Position numbers and translations under genes: made by a program. Shown in pieces: positions 6,920 to 10,421 of a stretch of DNA of 10,421 bases (its first letter is position 1; every line of letters begins with the position of its first letter). Origin of the DNA: an uncultured Clostridia bacterium (GTDB taxonomy: Bacteria > Bacillota_A > Clostridia > Oscillospirales > Oscillospiraceae); NCBI GenBank assembly GCA_946410505.1, contig CAMKAP010000053.1:1-10421 (forward strand), read 5' to 3'. Below the pieces are notes generated by a model that worked only from the letters and a program-made list of their open reading frames with translations, did no database searches and had not been told where the DNA came from.

Positions 6920-7534
6920 ATGGAGAGAAGATTCAGAATCTGGGAGACGGCGGCGCTGTTGGGCCTCTGTTTCACACTGCTGCTGGGTACCTGGGCCCAG
7001 GCGCGGCAGACGGCGATCAGCAGCGGCCTGATCCGGCTGCACGTGATCGCGGTATCGGATGCGCCGGAGGAGCAGGCGCTCAAGCTCCGGGTGCGGGACG
7101 CGGTGCTGGCCTATCTCACACCGAAGCTGGACGGGGCCCAAAACCGGGAGGAGGCCCGCCGCGTTCTCACAGCGGAGCTGGACGGTGTGCGCTCGGCGGC
7201 GGCGGCCGCGTCAGAGGGGCGGGAAGTCACTGTCTCGCTGGGACAGGAGCGCTATCCGCTGCGGCAGTACGAGGGCTTCCGCCTCCCCGCGGGGGAATAC
7301 GAGTCCCTCCGCGTGGTGCTGGGAGAGGGCAGGGGACAGAACTGGTGGTGCATCGTGTTTCCGCCGCTGTGCCTCTCCGCCGCAGGCGGCGAGGAGCTGC
7401 GCGGCGCCATGGGCGGCGAGGATTACGCCATGGTCGCAGGCGAGGAGGGCTATGTTCTGCGCTTTCGGATCGTGGAGCTCTGGGGCGAGCTGACAGAAAA
7501 ACTTGCAGAGAGCCCCTTTGGTATCGGGAATTGA
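6920..7534 (+). CDS. spoIIR: Stage II sporulation protein R
   Basis: The secreted forespore signal protein that triggers SpoIIGA to process pro-sigma-E in the mother cell. It is 204 residues long, slightly under the usual length. An N-terminal hydrophobic segment (about 10-27) serves as signal or anchor. IRLHVIAVSDAPEEQALKLRVRDAV (38-62) matches the family opening, and GQNWWCIVFPPLC (139-151) is the SpoIIR hallmark. The family is normally transcribed by sigma-F in the forespore; I could not assign a sigma-F promoter with confidence. The ATG at 6920 lies almost directly after the hairpin that ends the ispE transcript. The only plausible ribosome site, GGACGG (6905-6910), is inside the stem. 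A GTG at 6911 opens a different frame and is not used. The stop codon overlaps the -35 box of the next gene. Confidence 0.93.
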   Translation: MERRFRIWETAALLGLCFTLLLGTWAQARQTAISSGLIRLHVIAVSDAPEEQALKLRVRDAVLAYLTPKLDGAQNREEARRVLTAELDGVRSAAAAASEGREVTVSLGQERYPLRQYEGFRLPAGEYESLRVVLGEGRGQNWWCIVFPPLCLSAAGGEELRGAMGGEDYAMVAGEEGYVLRFRIVELWGELTEKLAESPFGIGN

Positions 7535-7559
7535 TTTTGCGCTGCAAATAGGCTATACT
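7531..7559 (+). promoter_or_regulatory. Sigma-A-like promoter of the FAH-family gene
   Basis: TTGATT (7531-7536) and TATACT (7554-7559, 5 of 6) are separated by exactly 17 bases, with a predicted start near 7566. The -35 box overlaps the spoIIR stop. The gene is thus separated from sporulation control and is probably expressed in vegetative cells. Confidence 0.65.
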
Positions 7560-7614
7560 GTTCCCACATAGAGTTTTGCGTTGATTATGATAACAAGCGC
7601 TGGGAGGAACAGGT

Positions 7615-8448
7615 ATGAAAGTATGCAATCTTGTCGTCAACGGGGAAATCCATCTCGGCCTCTCCACCCCTTACGGTATTGTGGATGCTTCCGGGACCGG
7701 GCTGAGCATGGAGGCGCTGATCGCCGGCGCCGACCGAGCCCCGCTGGAGCGGCTTCTGACGGAGGGCAAGGCCGAGAGCGTACAGAATCCGGTTTTCGGA
7801 AACGTGGTAAACAGGGCGGAAAAACTCGTCTGTGTAGGACTAAACTATCGGGAGCACGCCAAAAGAGCGGGGCTGCCCATCTCGCCTGTGCCCGCGCTCT
7901 TCTGCAAATTTTCCGATGCTCTTGCGCCGGCCGGGGCTGAGATCAAACTGCCCGAATGGGAGGATAGCTATGACTACGAAGCCGAGCTGGTCATCGTGAT
8001 CGGAAAGAAGGCCTGGGGTGTGTCCGAGGAGGAGGCCATGGATTATATCTTCGGCTATACCTGCGGCAACGATCTGAGCTGTCGTGACGCGCAGAAGCGC
8101 ACGAGCCAGTGGCTCATCGGCAAGGCCATGCCGGATTTCGGCCCCTGCGGGCCCTGGGTGGTCACCGCCGACAGCTTCAACCCCGAAAAACCCCATGCGA
8201 TAAGAAGTTATGTAAACGGCGAGCTGCGCCAGGACGGCGATATTACCGACATGATCTTTCATTGTGCCAAGATCGTGAGCTACGCCTCTCATTACATGGT
8301 GCTGCAGCCAGGCGACCTGATTTTCACCGGCACACCCAGCGGCGTGGCGCTGGAGGGCGGCGCCTCCAAGTATCCCTGGCTCAAGGCCGGTGACACGGTG
8401 GACGTGCTGATCGACGGCATCGGTATGCTGCACAACAAGCTGGTGTAA
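7615..8448 (+). CDS. Fumarylacetoacetate hydrolase (FAH) family protein
   Basis: A 277-residue metal-dependent enzyme of the FAH superfamily, which includes fumarylpyruvate hydrolases, acylpyruvases, oxaloacetate decarboxylases and hydroxyhepta-dienedioate isomerases. A short N-terminal domain (about 1-65) precedes the catalytic core. GLNYREHA (75-82) carries the conserved His81. YEAELVIVIGK (121-131) supplies metal ligands Glu122 and Glu124. GYTCGNDLSCRD (147-158) supplies Asp153. PCGPWVVT (177-184) and TGTPSGV (238-244) are further family signatures. The segment after GKAMPD reads DFGPCGP where many relatives have DTFCPLGP. The ATG has GGGAGG (7602-7607) 7 bases upstream and its own promoter. 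No neighbour suggests a pathway, so the substrate is unknown. The family assignment is firm and the reaction is not. Confidence 0.9.
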   Translation: MKVCNLVVNGEIHLGLSTPYGIVDASGTGLSMEALIAGADRAPLERLLTEGKAESVQNPVFGNVVNRAEKLVCVGLNYREHAKRAGLPISPVPALFCKFSDALAPAGAEIKLPEWEDSYDYEAELVIVIGKKAWGVSEEEAMDYIFGYTCGNDLSCRDAQKRTSQWLIGKAMPDFGPCGPWVVTADSFNPEKPHAIRSYVNGELRQDGDITDMIFHCAKIVSYASHYMVLQPGDLIFTGTPSGVALEGGASKYPWLKAGDTVDVLIDGIGMLHNKLV

Positions 8449-8467
8449 GAGCCGCAGGATAAAAATA

Positions 8468-8507
8468 CATAACACCGGGGCGGTCATATGACCGCCCCGG
8501 TGTTATG
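8468..8507. terminator. Perfect 40-base palindrome, probable bidirectional terminator
   Basis: Two uninterrupted 20-base arms (8468-8487 and 8488-8507) pair completely, with a GC-rich core and AT ends. It lies 19 bases after the FAH-family stop. The clear T-run is on the minus side (the complement of 8461-8466); on the plus side the sequence after the stem is only moderately T-rich. It therefore suits a terminator for minus-strand transcripts at least as well as for the FAH gene. Confidence 0.75.
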
Positions 8508-8520
8508 CTGTGTTGAACTC

Positions 8521-8680
8521 ATACTATTATCTGATTAAATACTTTAATCAGATAAGCCGCGGTTCCCGCGGCATTTTCAGCGCGAAGGCGCTGAAAATCC
8601 GTCTCATGCAGAACCTCTACGCGCCTAACGGCGCTATAAAAAACTTTAAGGAATTAAAGGTTTTTATGAGGTTCTAGTAT
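8521..8680. repeat. 160-base multi-hairpin element between convergent genes
   Basis: Almost every base belongs to an inverted repeat. Stem A pairs 8527-8539 with 8543-8555 (13 bp, 3-base loop). Stem B pairs 8556-8562 with 8566-8572 (7 bp, TTC loop). Stem C pairs 8573-8583 with 8588-8598 (11 bp, GAAG loop). A, B and C touch with no spacer. After an 11-base linker, stem E pairs 8610-8617 with 8668-8675 (8 bp) and encloses stem D (8621-8625 with 8630-8634, TAAC loop) and stem F (8636-8649 with 8654-8667, 13 of 14 pairs, GGAA loop). The outermost 6 bases, ATACTA (8521-8526) and TAGTAT (8675-8680), are inverted copies; the last base of stem E shares position 8675. No reading frame or transposase is present. 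It looks like a MITE- or REP-type mobile repeat or a structured RNA, and it may also stop converging transcription. The stems are seen directly; the identity is inference. Confidence 0.7.
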
Positions 8681-9531
8681 CAGGCAAGCGCGTGAATGCG
8701 CAGATACTGTAAAATCTGGTTCAGACCTGCCGAATTGGGCGTCTTGCCGTTGGCAGAGGCGTATTCGGAGATCAGCGTCCCGTCGCTGTCGCTGACAGAG
8801 GAGGCCACATCCACAAAATAGGCACCGGTATCGGCGCAGACCTGCTCCAGCCAGCGGTTGGCGTCATTTACAAGCGCGGTGGTCAGCCCGTCGTTTCCGC
8901 TGTAGCTGACTGTGACGGAGGTGATGCTGCACACGATGACAGCCGTGTCGGGGCTGGATTCCTGGATGCCGCGGATCAGAGACTCATAGTCGCTGATGAA
9001 GTGCTGCTGGTCGGTATCGGCCAGGCTGTCCGTGCCCAGGGAGAGGACGAGACGGGCGGGCTTGTTGATCATGGCGGCGTCAGCCGGCGTGATTTCGGAC
9101 CCGTCCCAGGGATAGCGGATGGTGTAGGTAGCCAGCTCCGTGGCGGGGACGTTGCCCGCAGCGGTACCCCAGACCTGGGTGGTGGCGGTGCCCTCCGTGA
9201 GAAGCCCGTAATCCCGCAGACCGATCAGTGCGCTGTCCACCAGGAAGGTGAGAGAGTCGATATAAGCCTGGCCTGCGTCTGCGCTCTCACTCAGGACATG
9301 GACGGCGCCGCTGCCGGACTGCTGCGCGGCGGCCTCCTCCGCCTTTTTGGCGGCGGCCAGCGCCGCGTCGCGCTCTGCGGCGGCGTTTCCCAGCAGAACG
9401 GTGGGCCGCTGCATCTCACCGCGGTTTCTGGTAAAGGCCCCGAAGCCGAGGGCGATCACCAGCAGGAGCAGGACCAGCATAATGGCGACTGCCCAGGCGA
9501 TGTTCTTGATTTTGGAGAGTTTGGTGTTCAT
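8680..9531 (-). CDS. Membrane-anchored SGNH-fold protein, probably catalytically degenerate
   Basis: A 283-residue protein with a cytoplasmic N-terminus (KLSKIKN), one membrane segment (about 11-33), an Ala/Glu/Lys-rich helical or coiled-coil stretch (49-72), and an extracellular SGNH/GDSL-like domain (about 90-283). Block I reads FLVDSALIGLRDYG, with Ser100 in the nucleophile position but Val in place of the usual Gly. The block III position reads LSLGTDSL, where GxND is normal. Block V reads YASANGKTPNSAG, where relatives have YxSDGxHxNxxG, so the catalytic Asp and His appear to be Asn and Thr. NRWLEQVCADTGAYFVDV (225-242) and the C-terminal YLRIHA are typical of this SGNH group. The ATG at 9531 has a weak GGTGA ribosome site 7 bases upstream. 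Active members of the group are thought to act on acyl groups of wall or surface polymers. This one may only bind a ligand, or may be a diverged enzyme. Confidence 0.75.
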   Translation of the reverse strand: MNTKLSKIKNIAWAVAIMLVLLLLVIALGFGAFTRNRGEMQRPTVLLGNAAAERDAALAAAKKAEEAAAQQSGSGAVHVLSESADAGQAYIDSLTFLVDSALIGLRDYGLLTEGTATTQVWGTAAGNVPATELATYTIRYPWDGSEITPADAAMINKPARLVLSLGTDSLADTDQQHFISDYESLIRGIQESSPDTAVIVCSITSVTVSYSGNDGLTTALVNDANRWLEQVCADTGAYFVDVASSVSDSDGTLISEYASANGKTPNSAGLNQILQYLRIHALA

Positions 9532-9557
9532 ACTGTCATCACCGTCTGAAACCTGAA

Positions 9558-9583
9558 AACAGCGGCCCGCGAGGGCCGCTGTT
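9558..9583 (-). terminator. Hairpin/terminator just upstream of the SGNH gene
   Basis: A perfect 11-base inverted repeat (9558-9568 with 9573-9583), with GCGA at the turn on the plus strand, runs into TTTT on the minus strand (9556-9559, the first two bases within the stem). It lies downstream of the EF-G-like gene and only 26 bases before the SGNH ATG. It is the best terminator candidate for the EF-G-like transcript. Confidence 0.65.
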
Positions 9584-9669
9584 CAATTCTTATGCTTCTT
9601 TTTCAACTCGCGGTAAAGCCCAGCGGCAGCGGGTTCGCCGCGAAAAGGAAGAAGAAATGTGACGGCCGA

Positions 9670-9693
9670 TGCGGCCGCGTGAGCGCGGCCGCA
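9670..9693. repeat. GC-rich stem-loop after the EF-G-like gene
   Basis: A perfect 10-base inverted repeat (9670-9679 with 9684-9693) with a 4-base loop, 24 bases after the EF-G-like stop. Neither side has a T-run, so it is not a standard intrinsic terminator. It may stabilise the 3' end of the message or cause pausing. Between it and the next hairpin I see no gene; a further GC-rich pairing (9608-9612 with 9637-9641) is weak. Confidence 0.5.
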
Positions 9694-9717
9694 CGACGAA
9701 ACATATTTGTTTTGACG

Positions 9718-10421
9718 TTATTCTTTCTCTTCCAGAGCCTTGGCTTCCTCGATAACCTTCTGCTGCACGTTGCCGGGGGCTTCCTCGTAGCGGATGAACT
9801 TCAGGCTGAAGGATCCGCGGCCCTGGGTCATGGAGCGCAGGTCAATGGTGTAGGAGCCCATCTCAGCCATGGGAACCTCGGCCTCGACGGTCTGCATGCC
9901 GTCCTCGGCGTTCATGCCGAGCACGGTGCCGCGGCGCTTGGAGGAGATGTCGCTCATGATGTCGCCCAGGTTTGCATCGGGGATGGTGACCTGCAGCAGA
10001 CCGATGGGCTCAAGGATGGTGGGCTTGGCCTTGGGGATACCGTCCTGGTAGGCAAGCCTGGCGGCAGTCTGGAAGGCCATATCGTTGGAGTCGACGGGGT
10101 GGTAGGAGCCATCGTACAGGGTGGCCTTCAGGCCGACCAGAGGATAACCGGCCAGCACGCCCTTCTGCACGGCGTTGCGCAGACCCTTCTCAACAGAGGG
10201 GAAGAAGTTTTTGGGAACGGAGCCGCCGAAGACTTCCTCGGCAAAGATCATCTCATCGCTCTCGTCCTGGGGCTCGAAGCGGACCCAAACGTCACCGAAC
10301 TGACCGGAACCGCCGGACTGCTTCTTGTGACGGCCGTGGGCCTCGACGCGGCCCTTGATCTTCTCACGGTAAGCCACGCGGGCGGGCTTGAGCTCGGTAT
10401 CCACGCCGAAGCGGCTCTTGA
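9718..10421 (-). CDS. Elongation factor G-like translational GTPase, C-terminal part (5' end outside window)
   Basis: The last 233 or so residues of an EF-G family protein; the frame is open to the window edge, so the GTPase domain is not visible. The domain IV opening reads KPARVAYREKIKGRVEAHGRHKKQSGGSGQFGDVWVRFEP. HGRHKKQSGGSGQFGDVW resembles the EF-G-like paralogue group (often called FusA2) more than canonical EF-G, which usually has RQSGGRGQYGHV. Domain IV continues through FFPSVEKGLRNA. Domain V follows with LEPIGLLQVTIPDANLGDIMSDISSKRRG and the terminal VPMAEMGSYTIDLRSMTQGRGSF. Canonical EF-G moves tRNA and mRNA through the ribosome; the paralogues have less certain roles. The stop is TAA at 9718-9720. 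No str-operon neighbours (rpsL, rpsG, tuf) lie on the downstream side, which also favours a paralogue. Confidence 0.9.
   Translation of the reverse strand, partial: KSRFGVDTELKPARVAYREKIKGRVEAHGRHKKQSGGSGQFGDVWVRFEPQDESDEMIFAEEVFGGSVPKNFFPSVEKGLRNAVQKGVLAGYPLVGLKATLYDGSYHPVDSNDMAFQTAARLAYQDGIPKAKPTILEPIGLLQVTIPDANLGDIMSDISSKRRGTVLGMNAEDGMQTVEAEVPMAEMGSYTIDLRSMTQGRGSFSLKFIRYEEAPGNVQQKVIEEAKALEEKE

Noticed and set aside
7581..7596. An imperfect palindrome in the FAH leader as a regulator site.
   Set aside because: Pairing breaks at several central positions and it does not resemble a known operator.
8449..8680. Possible CRISPR array or tandem repeats in the convergent gap.
   Set aside because: The repeats are inverted, each stem has a different sequence, and there is no regular repeat-spacer period.
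9583..9717. The frame after the EF-G-like stop stays open for 44 further codons and ends in a Lys-rich tail, suggesting stop read-through or a small protein.
   Set aside because: There is no ATG or GTG start, only a late TTG without a ribosome site. The stretch is made of GC-rich hairpins, and 44 open codons are expected by chance at this GC content.

Overview
The window looks like chromosomal DNA from a high-GC, endospore-forming member of the Clostridia, most likely Oscillospirales (Flavonifractor/Oscillibacter-like). The reasons are the spoIIR gene, Gram-positive-style GGAGG ribosome sites, sigma-A-like promoters with 17-base spacers, a D-Ala-D-Ala carboxypeptidase, and a cytoplasmic GH3 enzyme with inverted domain order of the kind known from gut Clostridia. 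The assignment is inferred from gene content only. There is no sign of phage, CRISPR, transposase or plasmid genes.

Layout. The left block runs on the minus strand. It holds tcdA (3330-4040), a GH3 beta-glycosidase (865-3279, with its own promoter overlapping the tcdA stop), and a membrane-anchored M15B/VanY-type carboxypeptidase whose 3' end is cut by the window edge (1-725). A divergent intergenic region (4041-4300) separates these from a plus-strand run: a GH13 oligo-1,6-glucosidase-like enzyme (4301-5980), ispE (5988-6857, only 7 bases downstream), spoIIR (6920-7534) and a fumarylacetoacetate-hydrolase-family enzyme (7615-8448). The right block is minus strand again: a membrane-anchored SGNH-fold protein (8680-9531) and the C-terminal part of an EF-G-like GTPase (9718 to the window end).

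Function. Most genes are conserved housekeeping or sporulation genes: isoprenoid precursor synthesis, tRNA modification, translation, forespore-to-mother-cell signalling and wall trimming. The two glycosidases lack signal peptides and face each other across the tcdA/GH13 divergent region. They probably split small imported oligosaccharides in the cytoplasm, but no transporter or regulator is visible beside them.

The part that known genes do not explain is the 231-base gap between the convergent FAH-family and SGNH genes. It holds a perfect 40-base palindrome followed by a 160-base unit (8521-8680) that is almost all stem-loops. Three hairpins abut with no spacer, then comes a closed three-way junction, and a 6-base inverted repeat bounds the whole unit. 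This is the best candidate for an undescribed element: a MITE- or REP-like dispersed repeat or a structured RNA. Other points of interest are an SGNH protein whose expected catalytic His and Asp are replaced, hairpins directly before the start codons of spoIIR and the SGNH gene, and paired 9-base direct repeats framing the GH3 promoter.
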